Shown here: positions 20,418 through 29,401 of the stretch, one piece after another
How the letters are laid out: the number at the start of each line of letters is the position of its first letter
Position numbering within the stretch: the stretch's first letter is position 1
Source: Christiangramia crocea
Lineage (GTDB): Bacteria > Bacteroidota > Bacteroidia > Flavobacteriales > Flavobacteriaceae
DNA: 64,000 nucleotides
Direction: 5' to 3'
Assembly: GCF_022410465.1 (NCBI RefSeq)
Contig: NZ_JAJSON010000014.1
Location: 27,184 to 91,183, forward strand
Position numbers and translations under genes: made by a program
The notes under the pieces: model-generated
Seen by the model: only the letters and a program-made list of their open reading frames with translations
Databases searched by the model: none
Told to the model about the DNA's origin: nothing

Positions 20418-21326
20418 ATGGAACACATTAAGCAGAATTTCAGCATTAAGGACCTTGAACACCTAAGCGGTATTAAAGCTCATACCATAAGAATATGGGA
20501 AAAACGCTACAATATACTCCAACCCGAAAGAACGGATACAAATATCAGAACCTATGACGGAGAGAACCTTCAGAAATTACTAAACATAGCATTTCTGAAT
20601 TCACATGGCTATAAGATCTCCCGGATCTCCAGGATGAAGGAAGATGAAATCAACAGCCTGGTACAGCGTATCTCGGCCTCTGCAAGCGAGGAAAGCCGTT
20701 CAAGAAATGCTTTTAAGCTGGCGATGATGAATTTCAACGAAAGGCTTTTTCAGGAGACCTACAACAAACTGAGAGAGAAAAAAACTTTCAGAGATGTCTT
20801 TCATGACGTATTTCTTCCTTTGCTCAATGATATTGGAATGCTCTGGCAAACAGATACTATAAAACCTATACATGAGCATTATATAACCGAGCTGATCAAG
20901 CAGAAGATATATCTGAATATTGCGGAACTCAAATTCACCAGCCCCCTGAATGGCGAAGGTGACCAAAAAATATATGTACTCTTCCTGCCGGATAACGAAA
21001 TTCATGATATAGGAATACTTTATCTGAATTACGAACTTCTGGCTGCCGGAAGAAATGCGATCTACCTGGGCCCCAGCCTTCCACTTGAAAATATAGATTA
21101 TCTAATGGACAAACACGACAACCTTGCCTTTATAAGTTATCTTACGGTATCTCCAACTAAAACAAATATCCATGAGTTCATCGAGAAGTTCCAGAACCAG
21201 GTATGTAAAAAGAAAGTAATGGACCTTCTATTATTTGGACAGCGAACCAAAGAGATCGAGTCTGAAGATCTTTCTGAAAATATTAGGGTCTTCTCCTCCA
21301 TTCCCGATTTTACCAATACTCTTTAA
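20418..21326 (+). CDS. CarH/LitR-like MerR regulator with cobalamin-binding domain
   Basis: The 302-residue protein has an N-terminal MerR winged helix (residues 8-75: FSIKDLEHLSGIKAHTIRIW then EKRYNILQPERTDTNIRTY), a four-helix cap (about 95-170) with the Wx9EH signature (W143, E153, H154) and a Rossmann-like B12-binding domain with ExHxxG (E194, H196, G199). These are the residues that bind adenosylcobalamin in CarH light sensors, where the dark tetramer represses carotenoid genes and light breaks it. It is the first gene of the crt operon, 9 bases before crtI, so autoregulation is likely. Light sensing here is inferred. Confidence 0.85.
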   Translation: MEHIKQNFSIKDLEHLSGIKAHTIRIWEKRYNILQPERTDTNIRTYDGENLQKLLNIAFLNSHGYKISRISRMKEDEINSLVQRISASASEESRSRNAFKLAMMNFNERLFQETYNKLREKKTFRDVFHDVFLPLLNDIGMLWQTDTIKPIHEHYITELIKQKIYLNIAELKFTSPLNGEGDQKIYVLFLPDNEIHDIGILYLNYELLAAGRNAIYLGPSLPLENIDYLMDKHDNLAFISYLTVSPTKTNIHEFIEKFQNQVCKKKVMDLLLFGQRTKEIESEDLSENIRVFSSIPDFTNTL

Positions 21327-21335
21327 GCCATTTAA

Positions 21336-22802
21336 ATGTCTAAAACTATAAACATAATAGGTTCTGGATTTTCTTCTTTAGCTGCCTCCTGCTATCTGGC
21401 TAAATCAGGACATCATGTGGAGGTCTTCGAAAAGAATGGCAGTGTTGGCGGTAGAGCCCGGCAACTAAAAAAGGATGGCTTCACCTTCGATATTGGTCCC
21501 ACCTGGTACTGGATGCCAGATGTATTTGAAAGGTTCTTTGCCGATTTCGGAAAAAAACCATCAGACTATTATTCGCTGGAAAAGCTTGACCCAGCTTACG
21601 AGGTATATTTCGGTAAAGATCAAAGAGTGAGCATCCCTGGAAATCTGGAGGGCATCTACAGGAATTTTGATAAAGAAGAACCTGGTAGCGCAAAAAAGCT
21701 TGAAGTATTTATCTCAAAAGCTCAGGACAGTTATGAGATCGCTATTAAAGATCTGGTATACCGTCCAGGGGTTTCACCATTAGAGTTAGTGACTCCTGCA
21801 ACTACCAAAAGACTGGGAAGATTTTTTACCGATATCAGTTCAGAAGTTCGAAAAGAATTCACCAGCAACAAACTACGACAGATCCTGGAATTCCCGGTTT
21901 TATTTCTTGGTGCAAAACCAAGCGACACTCCGGCATTTTATAGTTTTATGAATTATGCCGATTTTGGCCTTGGAACATGGCATCCAAAAGGTGGCATGTA
22001 TAAGGTAATTGAAGGAATAAAAGACCTGGCTGAATCCCTCGGAGTCATTTTCCACACTGATTCTCCTGTCCAAAAAATACTCGCTGTAAAAGGAAAAGCT
22101 AAAGGTATTCTTGTTGATGGTAAGGAATATTATAGTGATATCGTTCTGTCAGGAGCAGATTATCATCATTCTGAACAATTATTACCACAGGAGTTAAGGC
22201 AGTATTCAGAAAATTACTGGAGTAGCAAAACCTTTGCTCCTTCTTCTCTCCTATTCTATGTAGGTTTTGATAAGAAATTAAAGAATGTTTCACATCACAC
22301 CTTATTTTTTGACAGTAGTTTTGAGAAACATGCAAAAAATATTTATGATTCTCCGGAATGGCCCGAAGACCCTTTGTTTTATGCGAGCTTTCCTTCCAAA
22401 ACTGATAGCACCTGTGCTCCTGAAGGTAAGGAAGCAGGAATTTTTCTGATTCCACTGGCCCCCGATCTTGAAGATACTCCTGAAATTAGAGAACGTTATT
22501 TTGAGCTTATTCTCGATAGATTTGAAAGACTGACCGATCAAAAAGTCAGTGAAAATATAATCTTCAAGGAGTCTTTTTGCGTAAATGATTTTAAGGAGGC
22601 CTATAACTCTTACAAAGGAAATGCCTATGGAATGGCTAATACCCTTTTTCAAACTGCATTTCTAAGACCAAAAATCAAGAGTAAAAAAGTTGATCAACTA
22701 TATTTCACCGGACAGTTAACAGTTCCCGGACCGGGGGTTCCACCATCTTTGATCTCCGGAAAACTGGCGGCCGGCTTAATAGAAAAAAATGAAAAAAATT
22801 GA
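21336..22802 (+). CDS. crtI: Phytoene desaturase (CrtI)
   Basis: This 488-residue FAD-dependent desaturase converts phytoene to lycopene at the membrane. The N-terminal dinucleotide-binding motif (INIIGSGFSSLAASCYLAKS, residues 5-24) and VEVFEKNGSVGGRARQL are typical, followed by GPTWYWMPDVFERFF. The C-terminal flavin motif LYFTGQLTVPGPGVPPSLIS (about 458-477) is diagnostic of CrtI. Length is normal. Its end overlaps crtB by 14 bases, showing tight coupling. Confidence 0.96.
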   Translation: MSKTINIIGSGFSSLAASCYLAKSGHHVEVFEKNGSVGGRARQLKKDGFTFDIGPTWYWMPDVFERFFADFGKKPSDYYSLEKLDPAYEVYFGKDQRVSIPGNLEGIYRNFDKEEPGSAKKLEVFISKAQDSYEIAIKDLVYRPGVSPLELVTPATTKRLGRFFTDISSEVRKEFTSNKLRQILEFPVLFLGAKPSDTPAFYSFMNYADFGLGTWHPKGGMYKVIEGIKDLAESLGVIFHTDSPVQKILAVKGKAKGILVDGKEYYSDIVLSGADYHHSEQLLPQELRQYSENYWSSKTFAPSSLLFYVGFDKKLKNVSHHTLFFDSSFEKHAKNIYDSPEWPEDPLFYASFPSKTDSTCAPEGKEAGIFLIPLAPDLEDTPEIRERYFELILDRFERLTDQKVSENIIFKESFCVNDFKEAYNSYKGNAYGMANTLFQTAFLRPKIKSKKVDQLYFTGQLTVPGPGVPPSLISGKLAAGLIEKNEKN

Positions 22803-23643
22803 TATGAAAGCTATTTTTGACCATGTATCCAGATCCTGTAGCAGGGAAGTGACCAATTCCTACAGCACTTCTTTTTCATTTGCCACCAAAATGCTGGCTC
22901 CTTCCATCAGGCAGGATATTTATAATATTTATGGTTTTGTAAGGTTTGCAGATGAGATCGTAGACACTTTTCATGACTACAACAAGGAAGAACTTTTCAA
23001 TAATTTTGAAAAAGACCTTCATAAAGCCATTGAGGACAGGATATCTCTGAACCCTATCCTGAATTCATTTCAGGAAACCGTACTTAAATACGGGATAGAA
23101 AAAGAACTTTACTGTGCTTTTATGGATAGTATGCGCCTGGATCTGCATAAATCTGAATATCTTAGCATGGATGAATACAGGCAATATATCTACGGAAGTG
23201 CAGATGTGGTGGGACTAATGTGCTTAAGGGTATTCGTGAAAGGAGATAAGAAGAGATATGAGAAGCTTAAATCTTCGGCAATGAGCCTTGGATCAGCTTT
23301 TCAGAAAGTAAATTTTCTGAGAGACCTTAAAGCAGATTATGAAGATCTAAGCAGAAGTTATTTTCCGCATGTGGATATTTCTCAATTGAACGAAATGAAT
23401 AAGGAACAGATTATCAAAGAGATAGAGGAAGATTTTCGTAAAGGCCTGAAAGGAATTGTGCAATTGCCGGTAGAAGCAAAGTTCGGAGTTTATACAGCCT
23501 ATATTTATTATAAAAAATTATTGCAAAAACTAAAGAAGGTTCCATCTTTGGAAATAAGAAAGCGCAGGATTAGAGTACCGAATTATGAAAAAGCCGGTCT
23601 GCTTGCAAAATCTTATATTTCCTACAGACTCAACCTGATTTAA
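22789..23643 (+). CDS. crtB: Phytoene synthase (CrtB)
   Basis: The 284-residue enzyme condenses two geranylgeranyl diphosphates to phytoene. Two Asp-rich Mg-diphosphate motifs are present: D55-E-I-V-D59 and RDLKADYED in the second half, with the family context FQKVNFLRDL...SRSYFP. The start at 22789 overlaps crtI; an in-frame ATG at 22804 is an alternative. No crtE (GGPP synthase) lies in the window, so the precursor comes from elsewhere. Confidence 0.96.
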   Translation: MKKIDMKAIFDHVSRSCSREVTNSYSTSFSFATKMLAPSIRQDIYNIYGFVRFADEIVDTFHDYNKEELFNNFEKDLHKAIEDRISLNPILNSFQETVLKYGIEKELYCAFMDSMRLDLHKSEYLSMDEYRQYIYGSADVVGLMCLRVFVKGDKKRYEKLKSSAMSLGSAFQKVNFLRDLKADYEDLSRSYFPHVDISQLNEMNKEQIIKEIEEDFRKGLKGIVQLPVEAKFGVYTAYIYYKKLLQKLKKVPSLEIRKRRIRVPNYEKAGLLAKSYISYRLNLI

Positions 23644-23655
23644 AGATTACTGATT

Positions 23656-24105
23656 ATGGACGTTTTAATATGGATAGCGGTATTTCTGGGAACCTTCATT
23701 ATGATGGAGGGAATGGCCTGGTTCACCCACAAATATATCATGCATGGCTTTTTATGGAAACTTCATAAGGACCACCATAAAAAAGACCATAGCAGCTGGT
23801 GGGAAAGGAATGATCTTTTCTTTGTTTTTTACGCCCTTGTCAGCATCGGATGTTTTCTTTTGTGGAAATATGATGATGTATGGATAGGCTTACCGTTAGG
23901 CCTGGGAATTCTTGCATACGGAATCACCTATTTTACGGTTCACGATATTTTTATACACCAGCGTTTCAAGATCTTTAGAAATGCAAAAAATCGGTATGCA
24001 AAAGGCATAAGAAGAGCCCATAAGATGCATCACAAACACCTGGGAAAAGATGATGGTGAGTGTTTTGGAATGCTTTTCGTACCTTTCAGATACTTCAAAA
24101 AATAA
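23656..24105 (+). CDS. crtZ: Beta-carotene hydroxylase (CrtZ)
   Basis: The 149-residue integral membrane diiron hydroxylase adds 3-hydroxyls to beta-carotene rings, giving zeaxanthin. Histidine motifs: H25-x4-H30, H37-xx-HH41 with H45, H96-x4-H101 and H122-xx-HH126 with H128, in the fatty-acid hydroxylase arrangement, with hydrophobic segments at 5-22, 54-70 and 76-93. It lies 12 bases after crtB and 13 before crtY. Confidence 0.93.
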   Translation: MDVLIWIAVFLGTFIMMEGMAWFTHKYIMHGFLWKLHKDHHKKDHSSWWERNDLFFVFYALVSIGCFLLWKYDDVWIGLPLGLGILAYGITYFTVHDIFIHQRFKIFRNAKNRYAKGIRRAHKMHHKHLGKDDGECFGMLFVPFRYFKK

Positions 24106-24118
24106 GAAACACCAATAA

Positions 24119-25255
24119 ATGTTAGAACCAGATTATTACTACGTTATTGTGGGTGGTGGTCTGGCAGGGCTTCAGCTTGCATCATGCTTTAGTAACGATG
24201 TATTCTTTAAGGGTAAGAAAATAGCTATAATCGAGCCCACCGAAAAGATAGAGAATGATAAAACCTGGTGTTTCTGGCAGAACACTTCGGGCAAATGGGA
24301 TCATCTTATTTCTAAATCATGGAAAAAGGCTTCTTTTTTTTCTTCAGAAACCGAAAAGATACTTGATCTCGGTGATTATTCTTATAATATGATCCGGTCT
24401 TCAGATTTCTATCAAAACGTGAAATCTGAATTAGAGGCTTCCGAAGATTTCGTCTTTATAAAAGACAGAATCGAAAAGGTGGACCCTGTTACGAGAACTG
24501 CAATTGGCAAAAAAAACAATTATACGGCCACTCATTTCTTTGATAGCCGGGTAACGGATGATTACCAGGAAGACCCAAAAACGAGCATTTTATACCAGCA
24601 TTTTAAGGGATGGGTCATTGAAACTAAGGATACTGTTTTTGTTCCTGAAACCTTTACCATGATGGACTTCAGGCTGAAATATAAAGATTCGACGAGTTTC
24701 ACTTATATACTTCCACTTACCAAAAACAAAGCTCTGGTAGAGTTCACTTTTTTCACCCCATATCTTACTGATGACAACGTCTACGATGAGATGCTCGGGA
24801 AATATCTAAGGGAAATACTTAAATTAAAATCCTGGAAAGTTACCGAAACCGAAAGCGGCCTTATACCAATGACAGATTATCCATTCCATAAAAACAATTC
24901 AGCTTACATTACCAAAATAGGCACAGGAGGCGGGTGGGTTAAGGCTTCCTCGGGCTATTCGTTCAAGAACACAGAGCGAAAGGTGGAAAAGATAATTGAA
25001 AACATCAAGAGGGGCTTATTACCTTCAGAAGACCTTTTCAATAAGAACTTTGCAAGGTATGACGCTATCTTTCTTGATGTGCTGTCACACAGGAATGATC
25101 TTGGCGAACAACTATTCACCAAATTCTACACGAAGAACGCCATAGAGGATATTTTCAGATTTCTGGACGAAGAAACATCTTTTTCTGAGAATTTAAAGAT
25201 CATGCTTTCACTGTATCACCCTGAATTCATTAAATCATTTTTCAGAAAACTATAA
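24119..25255 (+). CDS. crtY: Lycopene beta-cyclase (CrtY)
   Basis: The 378-residue flavoprotein cyclises lycopene to beta-carotene. The nucleotide-binding motif YYVIVGGGLAGLQLASCF (residues 6-23) and the downstream WCFW, MMDFR, GGWVKASSGYSF motifs are those of CrtY/CrtL cyclases. It is the last gene of the operon; its stop is one base from the end of the convergent thioredoxin gene, with no terminator in between. Confidence 0.94.
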   Translation: MLEPDYYYVIVGGGLAGLQLASCFSNDVFFKGKKIAIIEPTEKIENDKTWCFWQNTSGKWDHLISKSWKKASFFSSETEKILDLGDYSYNMIRSSDFYQNVKSELEASEDFVFIKDRIEKVDPVTRTAIGKKNNYTATHFFDSRVTDDYQEDPKTSILYQHFKGWVIETKDTVFVPETFTMMDFRLKYKDSTSFTYILPLTKNKALVEFTFFTPYLTDDNVYDEMLGKYLREILKLKSWKVTETESGLIPMTDYPFHKNNSAYITKIGTGGGWVKASSGYSFKNTERKVEKIIENIKRGLLPSEDLFNKNFARYDAIFLDVLSHRNDLGEQLFTKFYTKNAIEDIFRFLDEETSFSENLKIMLSLYHPEFIKSFFRKL

Positions 25256-25256
25256 T

Positions 25257-25817
25257 CTATTCTGCGATCAGTTCATCAAGGGTCTTCCTGAAACTGTCAC
25301 TATTCCAGTCTGCAGCTCCAACCTTGTCTACTACAATACTCCCGTCTTTTGAGATAACATAAGTGGTAGGCAGCGTTCTCCCATCCATTGGTTCAGGTGC
25401 CTTTGTAAGCATCTTATAGGATGGTAGTGTAAACCTCTTTCTTTTCATATAATTTTCAACTGTTTCATGCTGCTCCCCTGAAACAAAAAGAAAAGTCACC
25501 TTATTCTGATAATCTTCATACAATTCCTGAAAACTTGGCATTTCAGCAATGCATGGAGGACACCAGGTAGCCCAGAAATTAACGATCACAACTTCATTTC
25601 TAAACTGGGAGAATTCGGCCCTCTTTCCCCTGCTATTCTCCAGCACCCAGTTATAATCAGCAACTTTAACCCGATCTTCCTCATCATTCACTGAAGGCGC
25701 AAAGGATATTAGTTTATTAACGAAAATCTGTATGGGCTTTCGCGTCTGCGGAATGATCATCGCAAGGATAATAACGATTAGAATGATATTGGACCACTGA
25801 TTCTTAAAAATCTTCAT
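25257..25817 (-). CDS. TlpA-like membrane-anchored thioredoxin
   Basis: Started at ATG 25817 (MKIFKNQWSNIILIVIIL) the product has 186 residues; ATG 25841 is an in-frame alternative. One N-terminal membrane anchor is followed by a periplasmic redoxin domain with the active site WCPPC (FWATWCPPCIAEMPSF) and TLPTTYVISKDG (cis-Pro). It probably reduces periplasmic disulfides, e.g. in cytochrome c maturation. It is unrelated to the crt operon in orientation. Confidence 0.88.
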   Translation of the reverse strand: MKIFKNQWSNIILIVIILAMIIPQTRKPIQIFVNKLISFAPSVNDEEDRVKVADYNWVLENSRGKRAEFSQFRNEVVIVNFWATWCPPCIAEMPSFQELYEDYQNKVTFLFVSGEQHETVENYMKRKRFTLPSYKMLTKAPEPMDGRTLPTTYVISKDGSIVVDKVGAADWNSDSFRKTLDELIAE

Positions 25818-25855
25818 GAGATGGTTGTTGAATTTCGACAAATTTAAGACATAAA

Positions 25856-25880
25856 AAAACTCCCTGAAAAAGGGAGTTTT
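25856..25880 (-). terminator. Intrinsic terminator of aconitase gene
   Basis: AAAACTCCCT (25856-25865) and AGGGAGTTTT (25871-25880) form a perfect 10-bp stem with a 5-base loop and T tracts on the minus strand, 25 bases after the aconitase stop. Confidence 0.9.
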
Positions 25881-25904
25881 CTTTTTATAATTTCAGCTTA
25901 AAGA

Positions 25905-28172
25905 TTAAGCTGCATTTTGCTTCTTAATAAGGTTAAGAGCTGAACCATGCTTATACCACTCAATCTGAGGTGCATTATAAGTGTGGTTCGCCTTGATAGT
26001 ATCCTTACTACCGTCTGCATGAACGATTTCAATCGTTAATTGCGTATCCGGAGCAAAATTCTCAAGATCTACAAAGTTGAAGGTATCATCTTCCTGAATA
26101 AGATCATAATCGTTCTCATTAGCGAAAGTTAGACCTAACATTCCCTGTTTTTTAAGGTTTGTCTCGTGAATACGGGCAAAAGATTTCACTAATACAACCT
26201 TAACACCCAGGTGTCTTGGCTCCATAGCTGCATGCTCTCTTGAAGAACCTTCACCGTAATTATGGTCTCCCACTACTACCGTTGGAATTCCTTCTTTCTT
26301 ATATTCTCTTTGTACTGCAGGTACCCCATCGTACTCTCCAGTCAACTGATTCTTTACAAAATTGGTTTTCTTATTATAGGCGTTTACAGCACCTATCAAA
26401 CAGTTGTTAGAGATATTGTCTAAGTGACCTCTGTAACGCAGCCATGGCCCCGCCATAGAAATATGGTCTGTAGTACACTTACCCCATGCTTTGATAAGCA
26501 ATTTAGCACCGGTAAGGTTTTTCCCATCCCATGGCTCAAAAGGAGTTAATAGCTGAAGCCTTTCACTGTCTTCTGCAACCTTCACTTCTACGCTGCTTCC
26601 GTCTTCATTTGGAGCAACATATCCGGCATCTTCAACGGCAAAGCCTTTTGTTGGAAGTTCAATTCCCTGCGGCTCGTCCAGCATCACTTCTTCCCCATCT
26701 TCATTCATCAACTTATCACGGGTCGGATCGAAATCAAGCCTACCAGAAATTGCTATTGCTGCTACCATTTCAGGAGAACCCACGAAAGCATGAGTATTCG
26801 GGTTACCATCAGCACGCTTAGAGAAGTTACGGTTAAAAGAGTGAACGATTGTATTCTTCTCTTCACCCTTTCTGTCTGAACGATCCCACTGACCTATACA
26901 TGGCCCGCAGGCATTCGTAAAGATGGTAGCTTCAAGGTCTTCAAAGATCTGAAGCAATCCGTCTCTTTCGGCCGTAAATCTAATTTGTTCCGATCCCGGG
27001 TTGATCCCGAAATCTGATTTAGCTTTTATCTTTTTATCTACTGCCTGTTTTGCGATTGATGCGGCTCTGGTAAGATCTTCATAAGAAGAGTTGGTACAGG
27101 AACCGATAAGACCCCAGTCAACATTAATTGGCCAGTCATGCTCCTTCGCTTTTTTGCCCATTTCAGAAATTGGAGTAGCAAGGTCTGGAGTAAATGGCCC
27201 GTTTAGATGAGGCTTCAATTCAGAAAGATTGATCTCGATAACCTCATCAAAATACTGCTCGGGATTTGCATAAACCTCATCATCACCGGTTAGATGCTCA
27301 CGAACTGCATTGGCAGCTTCAGCAACATCTGCACGGTTTGTAGCTTTCAGGTAACGCTCCATAGAGTCGTCATAACCAAAAGTTGAAGTAGTTGCACCAA
27401 CTTCAGCACCCATATTACAGATAGTTCCTTTACCTGTACAGGACATAGATCGTGCACCTTCTCCAAAATATTCAATAATTGCACCGGTACCTCCCTTAAC
27501 GGTAAGAATACCCGCAACCTTTAAGATCACATCTTTAGGAGCCGTCCATCCAGAAAGTGAACCGGTAAGTTTCACTCCAATAAGTTTAGGGAATTTAAGC
27601 TCCCACGCCATTCCAGCCATCACATCAACCGCATCTGCTCCACCAACACCAATGGCAACCATTCCAAGACCTCCGGCATTCACCGTATGAGAATCGGTAC
27701 CGATCATCATTCCACCAGGGAATGCATAGTTTTCAAGAACTACCTGGTGAATAATACCTGCACCGGGCTTCCAGAAACCAATTCCGTATTTGTTCGATAC
27801 TGACTCCAGAAAGTCAAAAACCTCACTACTGGTCTTATTAGCAGCCTGAAGATCTATCGCAGCTCCCATTTTAGCCTGGATTAGGTGATCACAGTGAACC
27901 GTAGTTGGTACTGCAACCTGCTTCTTTCCGGCCTGCATGAACTGTAAAAGTGCCATTTGGGCAGTCGCATCCTGGCAGGCAATCCTGTCTGGTGCAAATT
28001 CCACATAATCCTTTCCTCTGGTATAAGCTTCAGTAGCTTCACCATCCCATAAGTGAGAATAAAGAATTTTTTCTGAAAGTGTCAAAGGTTTTCCAACAAC
28101 TTCACGTGCTTTGTTCACACGATCAGCCATATGGCTATAAACCTTTTTAATCATATCAATATCGTATGCCAT
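25905..28172 (-). CDS. acnA: Aconitate hydratase
   Basis: This 755-residue TCA-cycle enzyme interconverts citrate and isocitrate. Three Cys ligate the 4Fe-4S cluster: C359 (GSCTNSS), C422 and C425 (ACGPCIGQ). The swivelling C-terminal domain carries [20 protein letters not shown]. Length and sequence resemble the mitochondrial-type aconitases common in Bacteroidota rather than AcnB; the symbol follows general use. A TATTTTTG promoter element lies upstream. Confidence 0.97.
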   Translation of the reverse strand: MAYDIDMIKKVYSHMADRVNKAREVVGKPLTLSEKILYSHLWDGEATEAYTRGKDYVEFAPDRIACQDATAQMALLQFMQAGKKQVAVPTTVHCDHLIQAKMGAAIDLQAANKTSSEVFDFLESVSNKYGIGFWKPGAGIIHQVVLENYAFPGGMMIGTDSHTVNAGGLGMVAIGVGGADAVDVMAGMAWELKFPKLIGVKLTGSLSGWTAPKDVILKVAGILTVKGGTGAIIEYFGEGARSMSCTGKGTICNMGAEVGATTSTFGYDDSMERYLKATNRADVAEAANAVREHLTGDDEVYANPEQYFDEVIEINLSELKPHLNGPFTPDLATPISEMGKKAKEHDWPINVDWGLIGSCTNSSYEDLTRAASIAKQAVDKKIKAKSDFGINPGSEQIRFTAERDGLLQIFEDLEATIFTNACGPCIGQWDRSDRKGEEKNTIVHSFNRNFSKRADGNPNTHAFVGSPEMVAAIAISGRLDFDPTRDKLMNEDGEEVMLDEPQGIELPTKGFAVEDAGYVAPNEDGSSVEVKVAEDSERLQLLTPFEPWDGKNLTGAKLLIKAWGKCTTDHISMAGPWLRYRGHLDNISNNCLIGAVNAYNKKTNFVKNQLTGEYDGVPAVQREYKKEGIPTVVVGDHNYGEGSSREHAAMEPRHLGVKVVLVKSFARIHETNLKKQGMLGLTFANENDYDLIQEDDTFNFVDLENFAPDTQLTIEIVHADGSKDTIKANHTYNAPQIEWYKHGSALNLIKKQNAA

Positions 28173-28205
28173 ATTCTGTTTAATTTATGTTCTAAAAAAG
28201 TCTCG

Positions 28206-28213
28206 CAAAAATA
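28206..28213 (-). promoter_or_regulatory. -7 element TATTTTTG of aconitase
   Basis: TATTTTTG on the minus strand, 33 bases before the aconitase ATG at 28172. The rest of the 273-base gap to the moxR-like gene is AT-rich and shows no gene. Confidence 0.5.
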
Positions 28214-28445
28214 GGGATTTTAGAGCGATTTTGAAAATTAGAAGCTATACTATAAAAAGTGTAGGAATTATTTCGGAAATTATAATTTATCCATTTAATT
28301 TTTCAACTAAACACAATATTTAAATGATAAATTAAGAATTCAGCAATAACAATCAATTTTTTTGAAAGATTGGTTGTTTAGACCAATTATGAATTAGCTA
28401 AAAAGACCAAAATCAGGTAAATAAAGCTTATAAAAAATACGGTTT

Positions 28446-29396
28446 CTAGAAAAGTTTCCTAATAATTTCCTCTTCCGTGATACCTTCAGCTTCCGCTTTA
28501 TAATTTTTAATAATCCTATGTCTCAGGATCCCGAAAGATACAGCCCGGACATCTTCGATATCGGGAGAGAACTTTCCATTCACAGCTGCATTGGTCTTGG
28601 CGGCCATTATCAAGTTCTGGGACGCTCTGGGACCGGCTCCCCAGTCTACATAATTCTGGACAAGGTCTGGTGCATTACTGTTTGGCCTGGTCTTACCTAC
28701 CAAACGCACCGCGTATTCTATCACATTATCCGGAACCGGGATCCTGCGAATAACATGTTGTATCTCTGAAATTTCCCCGGCACTGAACAGGGCTTCCACC
28801 TGTTGAGATTCATCGGAAGTTGTGGTCTTGACCACATCTACCTCTTCCTCAAAGCTTGGATAATCAAGATTAATAGCAAACATGAACCTGTCCAGCTGAG
28901 CTTCGGGCAAGGGGTAGGTTCCTTCCTGCTCTATCGGATTTTGAGTAGCAAGCACAAAATAAGGCAGATCCAGTTTATAATGATGTCCCGCAACGGTAAC
29001 CGCCCTTTCCTGCATGGCTTCCAAAAGGGCCGCCTGTGTTTTGGGAGGGGTACGGTTTATTTCATCTGCAAGAAGAATATTGGTAAAAATGGGACCTTTA
29101 ATGAATTTGAACTTACGGTTCTCATCAAGTATCTCAGCTCCCAGTATATCACTGGGCATTAGATCTGGAGTAAACTGAATTCTTTTAAAATTCAAACCAA
29201 GTGCCTGTGCAATGGTATTTACCATTAATGTTTTTGCCAGGCCCGGGACTCCTATAAGTAATGAATGACCCCCGGAAAAAATGGAGAGCAGGATCTGGTT
29301 TACCACCTCATCCTGGCCCACAATAACTTTCGCGATCTCCTTTTTAAGGTCGCGATGTTTATCTACCAATTTTTCTACCAATGCAACGTCAGACAT
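28446..29396 (-). CDS. MoxR-family AAA+ ATPase
   Basis: The 316-residue protein has Walker A (GVPGLAKT, residues 49-56), Walker B with D111-E112 (NILLADEINRTPPKTQ) and sensor motifs (VLATQNPIEQEGTYPLPEAQ), typical of MoxR/RavA-like chaperone ATPases that mature or assemble periplasmic and metalloprotein complexes. Usually DUF58 and VWA genes follow; here it is last in an operon behind two periplasmic PPIase genes, 5 bases after the SurA-like gene, suggesting an envelope-quality role. Confidence 0.92.
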   Translation of the reverse strand: MSDVALVEKLVDKHRDLKKEIAKVIVGQDEVVNQILLSIFSGGHSLLIGVPGLAKTLMVNTIAQALGLNFKRIQFTPDLMPSDILGAEILDENRKFKFIKGPIFTNILLADEINRTPPKTQAALLEAMQERAVTVAGHHYKLDLPYFVLATQNPIEQEGTYPLPEAQLDRFMFAINLDYPSFEEEVDVVKTTTSDESQQVEALFSAGEISEIQHVIRRIPVPDNVIEYAVRLVGKTRPNSNAPDLVQNYVDWGAGPRASQNLIMAAKTNAAVNGKFSPDIEDVRAVSFGILRHRIIKNYKAEAEGITEEEIIRKLF

Positions 29397-29401
29397 ATAA
29401 C

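Noticed and set aside
28214..28445. Short inverted repeat TTGGT/ACCAA near 28371-28386 in the aconitase-moxR gap
   Set aside because: Only 5-bp arms in very AT-rich DNA with no T run in the right place; not convincing as terminator or regulator.
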